This document shows, piece after piece, positions 1-11,371 of a DNA stretch of 34,709 bases. The first letter of the stretch is position 1, and each line of letters begins with the position of its first letter. Below the pieces are notes generated by a model. That model ran no database searches. It was not told where the DNA came from and worked only from the letters and a program-made list of their open reading frames with translations. Source of the stretch: an uncultured Bacteroidales bacterium (lineage in GTDB: Bacteria > Bacteroidota > Bacteroidia > Bacteroidales > JACABE01); contig CAIZXK010000151.1 of the NCBI GenBank assembly GCA_903936865.1, forward strand, positions 1 through 34,709, written 5' to 3'. The translations under genes and the position numbers were made by a program.

Positions 1-2295
1 GCCTGGGAATGGAAAGAAAAACATGGTGGAATTATTTTGGAACAGTTAAAGAAACTGGGAGCCAGCTGCGACTGGAACCGCACCAAATTTACCATGGACG
101 AAGATATGTACGAATCCGTTATACAGGTTTTTGTTGATTTGTTCAGCAAAGGACTTATTTATCGCGGAGTTCGTATGGTTAACTGGGATCCTAAGGCACT
201 AACCGCCGTTTCCGACGAAGAAGTTATTTATAAAGAAGTAAATTCGAAACTATACTACTTAAAATATTTTATCGAAGGCAGTAATGATTTCATTACCATT
301 GCCACTACCCGTCCCGAAACCATTTTGGGCGATACAGCCGTTTGTGTTCATCCCGAAGACGAACGTTATGCTTACCTGAAAGGTAAAAAGGTATTGGTTC
401 CGCTAATCAATCGTGCTGTTCCTGTAATTTTCGATGAATACGTTGACAGAGAATTTGGTACAGGATGTTTGAAAATTACTCCGGCTCACGATATCAACGA
501 CTACAACCTGGGTAATAAGTATAAGTTGGAAACCATTGATATTTTCAACGATAACGGAACATTAAACGAAAAAGCTCAGCTTTATGTTGGCGAAGACCGT
601 TTTGCAGTTCGTAAGAAAATAAGCAAAGAGCTCGAAGAAAAAGGACATCTGGCAAAGATTGAAGAATATGCCAATAAAGTAGGCTATTCCGAAAGAACTG
701 ATGAAGTTATAGAACCCAAACTTTCGATGCAATGGTTTATGCGCATGGGCGAAATGGCAAAACCTGCTCTGGATGTGGTGATGAATGACGATATTAAGTT
801 TCATCCCGTTAAGTTTAAAAATACGTATCGCCATTGGATGGAAAACGTTAAGGATTGGTGTATTTCCCGTCAGTTGTGGTGGGGACAACGCATTCCTGCA
901 TGGTATCTACCAAACCGCGAAATCGTTGTTGCCATGAATGCCGAAGATGCATTGAAAACTGCTCAGTTAAAATTTCCTGAGTTAAACCTAACAGCTGCCG
1001 ATTTAATTCAGGACGAAGATGTATTGGATACCTGGTTTTCATCATGGTTGTGGCCTATATCGGTTTTCGATGGCATTCGCAATCCTGACAATGAAGACAT
1101 CAAATACTATTATCCAACCAAAGATTTAATTACCGCACCCGAAATTCTGTTTTTCTGGGTTGCCCGTATGATAATGGCTGGTTTGGAATACAAAAAAGAA
1201 ATTCCTTTTAAAAATGTATATCTTACCGGAATTGTTCGCGATAAATTGGGCAGAAAGATGTCGAAATCTTTAGGCAATTCTCCCGATCCTATCATGCTGA
1301 TGGAAAAATACGGAGCCGATGGTGTAAGAGTGGGCATGTTACTCACTTCACCTGCCGGTAACGATTTGCCTTTTGATGAAAGTTTGTGCGAACAGGGACG
1401 TAATTTCAATAATAAAATCTGGAATGCATTACGTCTGGTTACAGGTTGGGAAGTTGATGGAAATTTACCTCAACCCGATTATGCAAAAGTTGCCATCGAA
1501 TGGTTTAATGCCAAGTTTAACGAAACTTTATTGCAGATAGAAGATCATTACGAAAAATATCGCTTAAGCGATGCGTTGATGACCGCTTACAAATTGGTTT
1601 GGGACGATTTCTGTTCCTGGTATCTGGAAATGATAAAGCCGGTTTATCAGCATCCGATTGATAAAGCTACTTTTGAAGCAACAATTGCAATCTTTGACAA
1701 ACTGATGAAAGTTCTGCATCCGTTTATGCCATTCATTACAGAAGAAATCTGGCATTTACTGGACGAAAAAAACGAAGGTAAAAGCATTATGGTTTCCGAA
1801 ATGCCTGAAGCAACAACGATAAATCAGGAAATACTGCAACAGTTTAATTTTGCATTGGAAATCATTATTGCCATCCGTACATTCCGCAAAGACAAGAACA
1901 TACTAAACAAGGAAAGTATTTCGTTGTATATCCGCAAAAATAACAACGAAAGTGCTGATACAACATTCGATAGTCTTATTGCCAAGCTTTGCAATATTGA
2001 CAAAATTGAGTATATAACCGAAAAGATGGAAAATGCACAGTCGTTTATTGTAAAAACTACTGAATGTAATATTCCGCTATTACAAAATATAGATGTAGAA
2101 GCTGAACTGGCAAAACTTCAGATTGAATTGGATTATGCCAATAAATTCCTGAATTCGGTTAAGCAAAAGCTCAGTAACGAACGTTTTGTAAACAGTGCAC
2201 CGGCTCAGGTTGTTGATCTGGAAAAGAAAAAACAATCAGACGCCGAACAAAAAATAAAAGTGTTGGAAGAACAAATTAATAAATTACAAAAATAA
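1..2295 (+). CDS. valS: Valine-tRNA ligase, 5' end missing
   Basis: Cytoplasmic class I synthetase that charges tRNA-Val and hydrolyses mischarged Thr-tRNA. The frame is open from base 1 (A-W-E-W-K-E-K), so the gene enters from outside the window; 764 codons remain and about 110 residues, including the HIGH motif, are missing. Visible are the CP1 editing domain ([13 protein letters not shown], bases about 307-345), the KMSKS signature (bases 1255-1269), the anticodon-binding domain, and a C-terminal coiled-coil arm rich in K, E, L and Q (from about base 2095), which is typical of ValRS and absent from IleRS and LeuRS. A TTG at base 37 is internal and not a start. The stop is four bases before the next gene, so the two are probably cotranscribed. 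Base composition is visibly more GC-rich than most of the window, as expected for a highly expressed gene. Confidence 0.97.
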   Translation, partial: AWEWKEKHGGIILEQLKKLGASCDWNRTKFTMDEDMYESVIQVFVDLFSKGLIYRGVRMVNWDPKALTAVSDEEVIYKEVNSKLYYLKYFIEGSNDFITIATTRPETILGDTAVCVHPEDERYAYLKGKKVLVPLINRAVPVIFDEYVDREFGTGCLKITPAHDINDYNLGNKYKLETIDIFNDNGTLNEKAQLYVGEDRFAVRKKISKELEEKGHLAKIEEYANKVGYSERTDEVIEPKLSMQWFMRMGEMAKPALDVVMNDDIKFHPVKFKNTYRHWMENVKDWCISRQLWWGQRIPAWYLPNREIVVAMNAEDALKTAQLKFPELNLTAADLIQDEDVLDTWFSSWLWPISVFDGIRNPDNEDIKYYYPTKDLITAPEILFFWVARMIMAGLEYKKEIPFKNVYLTGIVRDKLGRKMSKSLGNSPDPIMLMEKYGADGVRVGMLLTSPAGNDLPFDESLCEQGRNFNNKIWNALRLVTGWEVDGNLPQPDYAKVAIEWFNAKFNETLLQIEDHYEKYRLSDALMTAYKLVWDDFCSWYLEMIKPVYQHPIDKATFEATIAIFDKLMKVLHPFMPFITEEIWHLLDEKNEGKSIMVSEMPEATTINQEILQQFNFALEIIIAIRTFRKDKNILNKESISLYIRKNNNESADTTFDSLIAKLCNIDKIEYITEKMENAQSFIVKTTECNIPLLQNIDVEAELAKLQIELDYANKFLNSVKQKLSNERFVNSAPAQVVDLEKKKQSDAEQKIKVLEEQINKLQK

Positions 2296-2299
2296 AACC

Positions 2300-5200
2300 A
2301 TGAAGCAATATCAAAAAATAAACAATGTATTGGGTTGGTTCACATTCCTGATTGCATCAGCAGTGTATCTGATGACAGCCGAACCAACAGCCAGTTGGTG
2401 GGATTGCGGTGAATATATAGCTACAGCATTCAAATTACAGGTTGGTCACCCACCGGGAGCACCAACTTTTCAATTATTTGGAAGAATTTTTACCCTATTT
2501 GCATTTGGTGATGTTACCAAAGTTGCTTTCATGATAAATGCAATGTCTGCAATTGTAAGTGCATTTACCATTTTATTTTTATTCTGGTCTATCACTTTAT
2601 TAGGAAAAAAATTAGTGATGGCAAATGAAGGCGAATTAACAACAGCAAAAACAATTGCCATTTTCGGTAGCGGTTTTGTTGGAGCATTAGCTTATACATT
2701 TTCCGATTCATTTTGGTTTTCTGCAGTGGAAGGCGAAGTTTATGCAATGTCATCTTTCTTTACAGCTTTGGTATTTTGGGTAATTCTGAAATGGGAAAGT
2801 GTTGCTGAAGAAAAACATTCTTTCCGTTGGATTGTATTGATTTCTTTCCTTATAGGTATTTCTATCGGAGTCCACTTATTGAACTTGTTGGCTATTCCTG
2901 CCATTGTTTTTGTATATTATTTCAAAAATTTCAAAACCACACGCAACGGAAGTATTATTTCCTTTTTAATTGCATTTGTAATGCTGGCAGTTATCCTTTG
3001 GGGTATTATCCCATGGATTGTTGATTTTGCAGGTAAATTTGAATTGTTCTTTATCAATGGAATTGGCTTACCATTTAATTCAGGTACTATAATTTATTTT
3101 ATAGTTTTATTGGCTGGAATTATATTTGGAATAAGATACACTGTTAAGAAAAAGAAAGTAGTTCTAAATACGATTTTAGTTGCACTGGTTTTTATCCTTG
3201 TTGGATATTCTTCTTTCTTCATTTTGGTTATACGTGCAAATGCAAATACACCTATCAACGAAAATAATCCGAGAGATGCTATTGGTTTGCTTTCTTATCT
3301 TAATCGCGAACAGTATGGAGAAAACCCATTGGTTTATGGTCAGTATTATAACGCTAAACCTACCGGAACAAAAGAAGGTTCTACCAAATATGTTAAAGGG
3401 AAAGATAAATATGTATCTATTGGAGCTAACTTAAGTTATACCTACGATTCAAGGGAATCAACTATTTTCCCCCGTATGTACAGCAGCGACGAAAGTCGTC
3501 AGCATCCAACCATGTACAAGGTTTGGGCAGGTATAAACGGGGATCGGATTCCAACTTTTGGCGAAAATATTAAGTTCTTCTTCCGTTACCAGTTAGGACA
3601 CATGTATTTCCGTTATTTTATGTGGAACTTTGCAGGTCGACAAAATGATATTCAGGGGCATGGTTATGATGTAAATGGGAACAAGGAAATAACCAACGGT
3701 AACTGGATTAGTGGTATAAAAGGACTGGATGCCATGCGATTGGGTAATCAGGATAAATTATCAGATACATTAAAAAATAACAGAGCTCGTAATACATTCT
3801 ACTTCCTTCCTTTACTATTGGGATTAATTGGGATGTTCTATCATTATAAAAAAGATGCAAAAGATATGTTTGTTGTATTCTTATTGTTTTTCTTTACCGG
3901 ATTAGCAATTGCAATTTATCTGAATATGCCTCCTATGCAGCCGCGTGAGAGGGATTATGCCTTTGCAGGTTCATTTTATGCTTTTGCAATTTGGATAGGA
4001 TTGGGAGTAATGGCAATTTTCGATTTCTTATCAAAAAGGAAAATTCCGGCAATGGCAAGTGTAATGGCCGCTATTTTACTTTGTCTGGTATTAGTACCGG
4101 GAATAATGGCAAAAGAAGGCTGGGACGATCATGATCGTTCAAACAAATATGCTGCCCGTGATTTTGCTATCAACCACCTGAATTCCTGTGCACCAAATTC
4201 AATTTTAATTACCAATGGAGATAATGACACTTTCCCATTGTGGTATGCTCAGGAAGTGGAAGGAGTGAGAACAGACGTTAGAGTTGTAAACTTTACATTA
4301 GCTTCGGGATCCTGGTATGTTGAACAACTTTTCAATAAAGTATATGAATCAGCACCTTTGCCTTTTACATTAGCCGTTGAAAAGTACAAACAAGGAACTA
4401 ATGAATATATTCCTATTAAAGAAAGCAACTTAAATGAATTTATTGATCTTAAGCAGGTTATTGATTTTGTAAACAGCGAAAGCATGGATGCAAAAGTTAT
4501 GGCTCAGGATGGTCAGTATATTAATTATGCACCAACAAATAAAGTAAGATTACTAATTGATTCAGCATATCTGATTAAAAAAGGAATCATTAAACCTGAA
4601 AATACTGCAAGACTTTTCCCTTCAATTGACTGGACTATTGGCAAAAGTAATCTGTTTAAAAATGAAATCATGCTACTTGATTTTCTGGCTACCAATAAAT
4701 GGGAACGCCCGGTTTACTTTGTAAATCCATCTTCAGTTAGAAATATCGCCAATATTACCGATTATTGCCAGATGGAAGGAATTGTATACCGTTTATTACC
4801 GTATGCTTCAACTAACAGAGGTGATGGTTTTGCAGGTGTTTCCATTGATGCAAGCTATGACCTGATGATGAATAAAAGCAAATGGGGCAATTTGAATGAT
4901 CCAAGAGTTAATGTAGATCCTGAAAGCATGAGGAGTGCTCAAGTAGCACGTAGTCAGTTTGCCAGATTGGCTCAAGCCTTAATTATCGAAAACAAAAAGG
5001 ATTCGGCAGTAAAAGTATTGGATAAAGCCATTGAATTTTTCCCTAACAGCAAGATTCCTTTTGATATGTATATGATTTCGCATGCACAATTATTTTATAA
5101 TGCTGGTGCTGTTGCAAAAGGAAATGACATGGTAAAAATCATACTTATGCATTATAAGAACGATCTGGAATACTATGATTCTTTGGAAGCCAAACACAGA

Positions 5201-5332
5201 AGAAGTGTTGCTCAGGATAGAGGACAAGCTATTTATGCAATTAAAAGTATAGCGCAGGTTTGTAATTCATTTCAACAAAATGAAATTGTAACGCAAGCGG
5301 AGGAAATTTTAAAACTTCATCCTGAAATGTAA
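2300..5332 (+). CDS. DUF2723 multi-pass membrane protein (GT-C glycosyltransferase-like)
   Basis: A 1010-residue inner-membrane protein. The N-terminal region has the DUF2723 hallmark: a first membrane helix (about residues 10-25) followed by W-W-D-C-G-E-Y-I (D35, E38) and G-H-P-P-G (residues 49-53), then about a dozen hydrophobic helices up to roughly residue 600. The acidic pair after the first helix resembles the catalytic loop of GT-C lipid-linked glycosyltransferases. The eukaryotic family relative TMEM260 is known as a protein O-mannosyltransferase, so transfer of sugar to exported proteins is an inference here. The region after about residue 600 is soluble and ends in TPR-like helical pairs (about residues 880-1000). 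The ATG lies four bases after valS with no Shine-Dalgarno. A strong terminator follows. Family assignment is firm; donor and acceptor are unknown. Confidence 0.88.
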   Translation: MKQYQKINNVLGWFTFLIASAVYLMTAEPTASWWDCGEYIATAFKLQVGHPPGAPTFQLFGRIFTLFAFGDVTKVAFMINAMSAIVSAFTILFLFWSITLLGKKLVMANEGELTTAKTIAIFGSGFVGALAYTFSDSFWFSAVEGEVYAMSSFFTALVFWVILKWESVAEEKHSFRWIVLISFLIGISIGVHLLNLLAIPAIVFVYYFKNFKTTRNGSIISFLIAFVMLAVILWGIIPWIVDFAGKFELFFINGIGLPFNSGTIIYFIVLLAGIIFGIRYTVKKKKVVLNTILVALVFILVGYSSFFILVIRANANTPINENNPRDAIGLLSYLNREQYGENPLVYGQYYNAKPTGTKEGSTKYVKGKDKYVSIGANLSYTYDSRESTIFPRMYSSDESRQHPTMYKVWAGINGDRIPTFGENIKFFFRYQLGHMYFRYFMWNFAGRQNDIQGHGYDVNGNKEITNGNWISGIKGLDAMRLGNQDKLSDTLKNNRARNTFYFLPLLLGLIGMFYHYKKDAKDMFVVFLLFFFTGLAIAIYLNMPPMQPRERDYAFAGSFYAFAIWIGLGVMAIFDFLSKRKIPAMASVMAAILLCLVLVPGIMAKEGWDDHDRSNKYAARDFAINHLNSCAPNSILITNGDNDTFPLWYAQEVEGVRTDVRVVNFTLASGSWYVEQLFNKVYESAPLPFTLAVEKYKQGTNEYIPIKESNLNEFIDLKQVIDFVNSESMDAKVMAQDGQYINYAPTNKVRLLIDSAYLIKKGIIKPENTARLFPSIDWTIGKSNLFKNEIMLLDFLATNKWERPVYFVNPSSVRNIANITDYCQMEGIVYRLLPYASTNRGDGFAGVSIDASYDLMMNKSKWGNLNDPRVNVDPESMRSAQVARSQFARLAQALIIENKKDSAVKVLDKAIEFFPNSKIPFDMYMISHAQLFYNAGAVAKGNDMVKIILMHYKNDLEYYDSLEAKHRRSVAQDRGQAIYAIKSIAQVCNSFQQNEIVTQAEEILKLHPEM

Positions 5333-5350
5333 TATTGTTCAGAAAAAGCG

Positions 5351-5387
5351 AAAAGCCCGTTATGATTAACTCAAAACGGGCTTTTTT
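5351..5387. terminator. Intrinsic terminator between convergent genes
   Basis: An 11-bp perfect stem (AAAAGCCCGTT at 5351-5361, AACGGGCTTTT at 5375-5385) with a 13-base loop, and T residues to 5387. An A-rich left flank lets it serve both the plus-strand DUF2723 transcript and the minus-strand small gene that ends at 5429. Confidence 0.92.
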
Positions 5388-5428
5388 ATTTATCAGGTCT
5401 TTGGAATAATCAAAGCTCTATAAAATAC

Positions 5429-5674
5429 CTATAATCCTTCTTTCTTTTCATTTTCAATATATTCTTTCTGATATTTATATTCTTCCAAAACATAATCCTG
5501 TTGCTCATCTGTTAGCAAATCCATCATTTCTTTTACTCTTGCATTTAATTCATTAACAGATTCAACTATTTCCGGTTTATCGCTAATTTCTTTTTCATAG
5601 GTTCTGAAAAAATCAACCATTCGCATATACATACAAATACTTGCTACCATTTCTTCATCAAGTTCTTCTTCCAT
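5429..5674 (-). CDS. Small acidic helical protein of unknown function
   Basis: An 81-residue protein that I do not recognise. It starts with an acidic run (M-E-E-E-L-D-E-E), continues with a Met/aromatic segment (Y-M-R-M-V-D-F-F) and is charged and probably all alpha-helical to the C-terminus, with no signal peptide, membrane helix or cysteine pair. Coding is supported by the ATG, by its standing alone between a terminator (5351-5387) and an upstream gap, and by a -7-like box CAAATTTA (5709-5716; TAAATTTG on the minus strand) placed about 35 bases before the start. No matching -33 element is clear. It could be a small cytoplasmic adaptor or ribosome-associated protein, but nothing in the sequence fixes a role. 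Confidence 0.65.
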   Translation of the reverse strand: MEEELDEEMVASICMYMRMVDFFRTYEKEISDKPEIVESVNELNARVKEMMDLLTDEQQDYVLEEYKYQKEYIENEKKEGL

Positions 5675-5826
5675 AATAATGATTTTAAAGGTTACTATTA
5701 AATTTTTACAAATTTATTAATTTTTACGATATTGAATGTCTATTAAATATTTTTCTTACTTGATTTTGAAAAATGAACTATTCTTTGCATTTAAAATCTA
5801 ATGAAAATTGAATAGGTTAAAATACT

Positions 5827-8070
5827 TTAAATACTTAACCGCCAGATAAATTTTGCTAATAACGTAAAGTCTCCAAATTCAATGGTATTACCTTTCGTTT
5901 TAATACGTTGGTTTATTACAAAATAAAAATCGCTTCCCACCTTGGGTATCCAGTTAATACGATAATTAAGCAATATTTCTTCCGAAAGGTTATTCCATTG
6001 ACCATAAATGCTATTATTGAGTTTTGGAGTAAAAGCATATTCAACTCTTGAACCAAATTCGTGTGTTATAAAATTTCCCTGAGGTAGTTGAATGTCATTA
6101 CGTGTCCAATCGGCAGTAATATTAAAATGCTTGTTGGGATACCATTTTGCATCGATATAAGTTTTTGTGCGTTTGCCATTATAAAAATCACCCCAGTTTA
6201 AATAGGTTCCCAGATAAAATTTTCTTGATTCATACGTATCAAATTGCAGTTCATAATGATTGTACCAGTATTCTCCTTTTGGGATAATAATATTATCAAA
6301 AATATTAAAATCATAAGGCATATTATCGAAATCACGCTGAATATTAAATTCAAACCATTCGCCGCTTTTAGTTCTTATACCTAATGGACGGATTACATAT
6401 TGTGCATTTTCAACTATTTTGGTATTATCAGACAAATAATAGATAACATCCATAGGCTTAAAGGATAATTGGCGAACCCATGGAATCCATTTTGGACGTG
6501 GTTTAAACTCCAATGTTGAATAATACATATTGTAATTACCACGTTGCCTGAAACCTATCTCCGGATTAAATCCATCCTGAGCAGTACTGGTAACAAAATA
6601 ATAATTAATAAAATCATTTGGGTAACTGAGATAGGCCTGATAGGCAATATTCTTTTTACTATCCTCGCTTTTTGTTTGTGATTGAGCGATTTTGCCACCA
6701 AGCATCAGATATTTATTTTTAAAAACACTTGAAGTTATATAATTAAAATCGGCACCATACATGTAATTATAATGACCCTTTTCATTCTTGGCAGTTGAAA
6801 TGATTCCAATATTCGATTTGTTGGAAATATCCTGTTTTACTCTGATAACAGTATAGTTAACAGAAGGAATGCTATCCTTTGAAGCGGTTTGCAGCGAAAG
6901 TATTCCAAAATTGGTACCTTTCTCTTTTCCTGCAAGTTTTACACCTCCGATTATTGGGATTTCGCTTCCCTGAAATATTCCTATCTGCCTGCTGTAGAAT
7001 CCTTCAGTTCCACCTGCTATTGTGAATCCAAACAAATCCTTACTTTCGATAAAAAACTCCCTTTTCTCAGGCATATAAACCGAATATCGCGAAAGATTAA
7101 CAGGAACTCTATCTGATTCAACCTGCGAAAAATCAGTATTTACCGTAAGGTTTAATTTGGTAGTTGGTGAAAAATGAATATTAATATCGCCACCAACCTT
7201 GAGTGTTTTATCTACATCATCAGAAGGTTGTTTCATAAAACCACTAGTTATAAATGGTTTTATTTCTGCAAGTTGCTTACTCTTAATATTATTAAGTCCA
7301 GCTAAAGTTCCTCCTTGAGAAATATTAAAAACACTGTAATCTCTTGACCAACCCTGCCAGGAGGCTTGCTCTTTTTTCCAGCGAATATTACGTTCGATAT
7401 TTAACCCCCAAATGTGAGATTCGTGGTTTTTGAATTTCATCGTAGAAAAAGGAATTTCCAGTTCGGCAAACCAACCACTGTCTGTTCGAGTAACACTAAC
7501 ATCCCAAACTCCATTCCAATCTTCGTTCCATCCGTTGCCTTCGTCGGAAATAATGGCATCACCTCTTGCTCCGTTTGGGTTTACTACAAATAAATAAGCA
7601 TTTCGGTTATCATTGAAAGTACTTATTACAATTTCGAAATTATCTGAAGTTCCCCATCTTCCATCTCTTGCCATGTCTTTTGCCAGAATTTTTTCAGGAT
7701 GCGAATCAAAACCCCACAACCCAATGTATAATGTATTGTCATTATATAAGAAGGCTACTTCGGTTTTCTCCGAAACAGGCTTACCCTCTTCAGGTTCCCT
7801 TTGTTGGAAATTTGAAATACGGTGAGCTTTTTGCCATACTTCTTCATTTAAAATACCATCCCGTTTTATTTTTTGGCTAATAAAATCAGCATATAATGTA
7901 TCTGGTTTGTTTTTTTGAGCAATGCTTATTGCTGGTAATAAAAATAGTAGAAAACAGAAAAATGAAGAAAAATGAAGAAAGTAAACATTTACTGATAAAC
8001 GGTTGAATGAATTAGTTTTTAATAAGTTAAAAACTTTAAATTCTTCTTTTAAAAAAGTTATCATATTCAT
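5827..8070 (-). CDS. DUF5916 outer-membrane protein with N-terminal CBM9-like domain
   Basis: A 747-residue exported protein. The N-terminus carries a long n-region and a hydrophobic core (about residues 33-50) ending in S-I-A-Q, consistent with a signal peptide. Residues about 55-250 resemble the family 9 carbohydrate-binding fold found in DUF5916 proteins (D-G-I-L-N-E-E-V-W; N-D-N-T-L-Y-I-G-L; W-F-A-E-L-E-I-P-F). The rest (about 270-747) has alternating hydrophobic/aromatic strands and ends in I-W-R-L-S-I, as expected for an outer-membrane beta-barrel. DUF5916 proteins are common in Bacteroidota and their substrate is not known to me. It sits 101 bases after prfB; no canonical promoter was found in that gap, so readthrough from prfB is possible. 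An alternative ATG lies two codons downstream. Confidence 0.87.
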   Translation of the reverse strand: MNMITFLKEEFKVFNLLKTNSFNRLSVNVYFLHFSSFFCFLLFLLPAISIAQKNKPDTLYADFISQKIKRDGILNEEVWQKAHRISNFQQREPEEGKPVSEKTEVAFLYNDNTLYIGLWGFDSHPEKILAKDMARDGRWGTSDNFEIVISTFNDNRNAYLFVVNPNGARGDAIISDEGNGWNEDWNGVWDVSVTRTDSGWFAELEIPFSTMKFKNHESHIWGLNIERNIRWKKEQASWQGWSRDYSVFNISQGGTLAGLNNIKSKQLAEIKPFITSGFMKQPSDDVDKTLKVGGDINIHFSPTTKLNLTVNTDFSQVESDRVPVNLSRYSVYMPEKREFFIESKDLFGFTIAGGTEGFYSRQIGIFQGSEIPIIGGVKLAGKEKGTNFGILSLQTASKDSIPSVNYTVIRVKQDISNKSNIGIISTAKNEKGHYNYMYGADFNYITSSVFKNKYLMLGGKIAQSQTKSEDSKKNIAYQAYLSYPNDFINYYFVTSTAQDGFNPEIGFRQRGNYNMYYSTLEFKPRPKWIPWVRQLSFKPMDVIYYLSDNTKIVENAQYVIRPLGIRTKSGEWFEFNIQRDFDNMPYDFNIFDNIIIPKGEYWYNHYELQFDTYESRKFYLGTYLNWGDFYNGKRTKTYIDAKWYPNKHFNITADWTRNDIQLPQGNFITHEFGSRVEYAFTPKLNNSIYGQWNNLSEEILLNYRINWIPKVGSDFYFVINQRIKTKGNTIEFGDFTLLAKFIWRLSI

Positions 8071-8171
8071 TAATATTTCAAAATAGCTTTTATAAATGCT
8101 CCCTGTTTTGTCTTAAATTCCTGTAATATGAAAGATAATACTAAATATTTATACTACTTCGCACTTCCATC

Positions 8172-9267
<1,096 letters not shown>

Positions 9268-9362
9268 GATGCATGTATAATTAATTTGCAAACCTACGAA
9301 TTTTTTTTAATGTACTTACATTATTGAATAAGCATAAACTTAAAAATAGAAGGATTATATTT

Positions 9363-11321
9363 CTATTGTATTGCCTTTCTTGCTTTTAAAATATATTTAG
9401 CGGTATCCAACGGACTAATACCCTTAAAGGATCTAATAATTCCCTGCTCATCGCTACATGCTTTGTAAGAATGAAATCTGGTGGAAATTTTGGCTTTACC
9501 ACCTGAACGTGAACTTAGTTTTACTGGAAAATCAAGAGATGTAGCAACTGGAATTAAACCAGTTAAAATAAATTTGCCATTTTCTAAATGAGGACTATCA
9601 AAACTCCCTCTCATTTGTGTAATATCGCCTGTAATTATTCCCAGTAACTCTTCAGGAGCAGAGATGCGAAATGAATTAATAGGTTCTAAAAGCGTTGTTC
9701 CGGTATTTTGCAATCCATTCATTATTCCCATAGGAGTTGCAATTGCAAAATCTCCTGGTCTTGTATGCATTACATGATCTTCTCCCTCAATTAAAGTGAT
9801 TTTAAGATCTGTAACTTCCCAGCCTTTTATTCCTTGTTGCAATGCTAATGGTATTGTTCGTAAAACTTCATTCTGATATTTTTGCTGAATGCTGTTAACA
9901 CCAACATTGCTTTTATATTCAATTCCACTTCCTGTTTCAGCAGGCTCAATCAGAAACTTCATAATTGCCCAGCAAGGTTTTGGCATCCAATATCGAACAA
10001 AGCCTTCTCCAATTTTAGTTGGTGTTTCCTTATAAATTACCGTTGGATTTTGAAAACTTGCATTTATTCCAAATCTATCCTGAAAAATCCTTTCCAATAC
10101 TTCAATTTGTATCCAACCCATTATTTTTACATTAAGCTCACGATCTTCCTTTAACCATTCAAATTCAAGAGCAGGATCTTCGGCTGAAAGTTCAAGCAAA
10201 GCTGCTGCTAAAGCCGGATAATCACTTTCCTTTTCTGCTTTTACCTGAACCGTGAGCAATGGATGATTAAGACTGATATGCTTGCGTATTTCATCAGTAA
10301 TTTCGCCAAGAACATCGCCAACCTGAGCATCAGTTAATCCACAAATACCCGCAATATCTCCAGCATTAACGCTACCAACAACTTCAAACTTTCCCGACAA
10401 GGATTTTCTTAGCTGCATTACTTTTGAAACAGTTTGTCTGGTTGTATTTTTAACAACTTCACGGTTTGAAATGCTTCCATTGAAAACTTTAACGTTGGCT
10501 ATTTTACCCATCGTTTTATCGAATTCTATACTGTAAACGAGTGCTGAAAGTGGTAAATCACAATTCCCATCAGGGGAAGGTAAATAGTTAACTATTGAAT
10601 CAAGCAAAAACTCCATACCTAAACTGTTTTTTGCAGAACCAAATAAAATCGGTACAATCTTATTTGCAACAACCAAATTTTCAATAGATTGATTTAGCAT
10701 TTCAAAGGAAATAAAATCAGCATTAAGATAATGTTCAAGCACAATTTCGTCATAATTGGCAATGACTTCAATTATCGATTCATCATAATTCGATTTATCA
10801 AAAAGCGGAGTAATCTGAACATTATTACTTCCCTCTTTTGACACTTCCTGCATTATAATTACATCATTGCACAATTCCTTTTTTATGTCTTTTATAAGAG
10901 ATTCACAATCAGCACCTACCCTGTCACATTTATTAATAAAAATTAAACAAGGAATATGATTTACTTGCAACGCATTCCAAAGTGTTTCGGTATGAGCCTG
11001 AATTCCTTCCACTGCAGATATTACCAGCACAGCACCATCAATAATTCTCAGTATTCTTTCCACATCAGCAGAAAAATCAATATGACCCGGAGTATCTATC
11101 AAATTTATTTGCGATTGATTCCATGTAAAATATGTATGAGCAGAGCGTACAGAAATTCCCCTTTCTTTTTCCACATTCAGAAAATCAGTTTGTGATGTTC
11201 CGCTATCGACACTGCCAAGTTTTTTAGTTATACCTCCAAGATACAGAAAATTCTCAGTAATAGTTGTTTTGCCTGCATCGGCATGGGCTAAAATGGCAAT
11301 ATTGCGAATCTGGATAGTCAT
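9363..11321 (-). CDS. Tet(M)/EF-G-like translational GTPase
   Basis: A 652-residue GTPase with the architecture and length of ribosomal protection proteins. G motifs are clear: A-H-A-D-A-G-K-T-T (residues 12-20), R-G-I-S-V-R-S-A (54-61), D-T-P-G-H (76-80), N-K-C-D (130-133) and G-S-A-K. EF-G-like domains II to V follow. The domain IV loop that in Tet(M) carries Y-S-P-V-S and displaces tetracycline is here G-E-D-H-V-M-H-T-R-P-G-D-F (about 513-525), so those residues are not conserved. It lies in a housekeeping run, 50 bases after uvrC and 95 bases before prfB, with no mobile element nearby. I infer a chromosomal ribosome-acting GTPase of unknown role, possibly rescue or stress related, rather than a resistance gene; some intrinsic drug protection cannot be excluded. 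Confidence 0.88.
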   Translation of the reverse strand: MTIQIRNIAILAHADAGKTTITENFLYLGGITKKLGSVDSGTSQTDFLNVEKERGISVRSAHTYFTWNQSQINLIDTPGHIDFSADVERILRIIDGAVLVISAVEGIQAHTETLWNALQVNHIPCLIFINKCDRVGADCESLIKDIKKELCNDVIIMQEVSKEGSNNVQITPLFDKSNYDESIIEVIANYDEIVLEHYLNADFISFEMLNQSIENLVVANKIVPILFGSAKNSLGMEFLLDSIVNYLPSPDGNCDLPLSALVYSIEFDKTMGKIANVKVFNGSISNREVVKNTTRQTVSKVMQLRKSLSGKFEVVGSVNAGDIAGICGLTDAQVGDVLGEITDEIRKHISLNHPLLTVQVKAEKESDYPALAAALLELSAEDPALEFEWLKEDRELNVKIMGWIQIEVLERIFQDRFGINASFQNPTVIYKETPTKIGEGFVRYWMPKPCWAIMKFLIEPAETGSGIEYKSNVGVNSIQQKYQNEVLRTIPLALQQGIKGWEVTDLKITLIEGEDHVMHTRPGDFAIATPMGIMNGLQNTGTTLLEPINSFRISAPEELLGIITGDITQMRGSFDSPHLENGKFILTGLIPVATSLDFPVKLSSRSGGKAKISTRFHSYKACSDEQGIIRSFKGISPLDTAKYILKARKAIQ

Positions 11322-11371
11322 TTGAAAGTTTTTGGTAAAAATAAATCAAAAAAAATGAAATACTTAAGATA

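Noticed and set aside
562-1755. Open frames antisense to valS
   Set aside because: They mirror the codon structure of the valS frame and have no start context or family resemblance.
37-2295. valS beginning at TTG 37
   Set aside because: The frame is open to base 1 and about 110 residues with the HIGH motif are missing; it is a window-edge truncation.
9363-11321. Acquired tetracycline resistance gene
   Set aside because: No mobile element or atypical context, and the drug-displacing loop of domain IV is not conserved.
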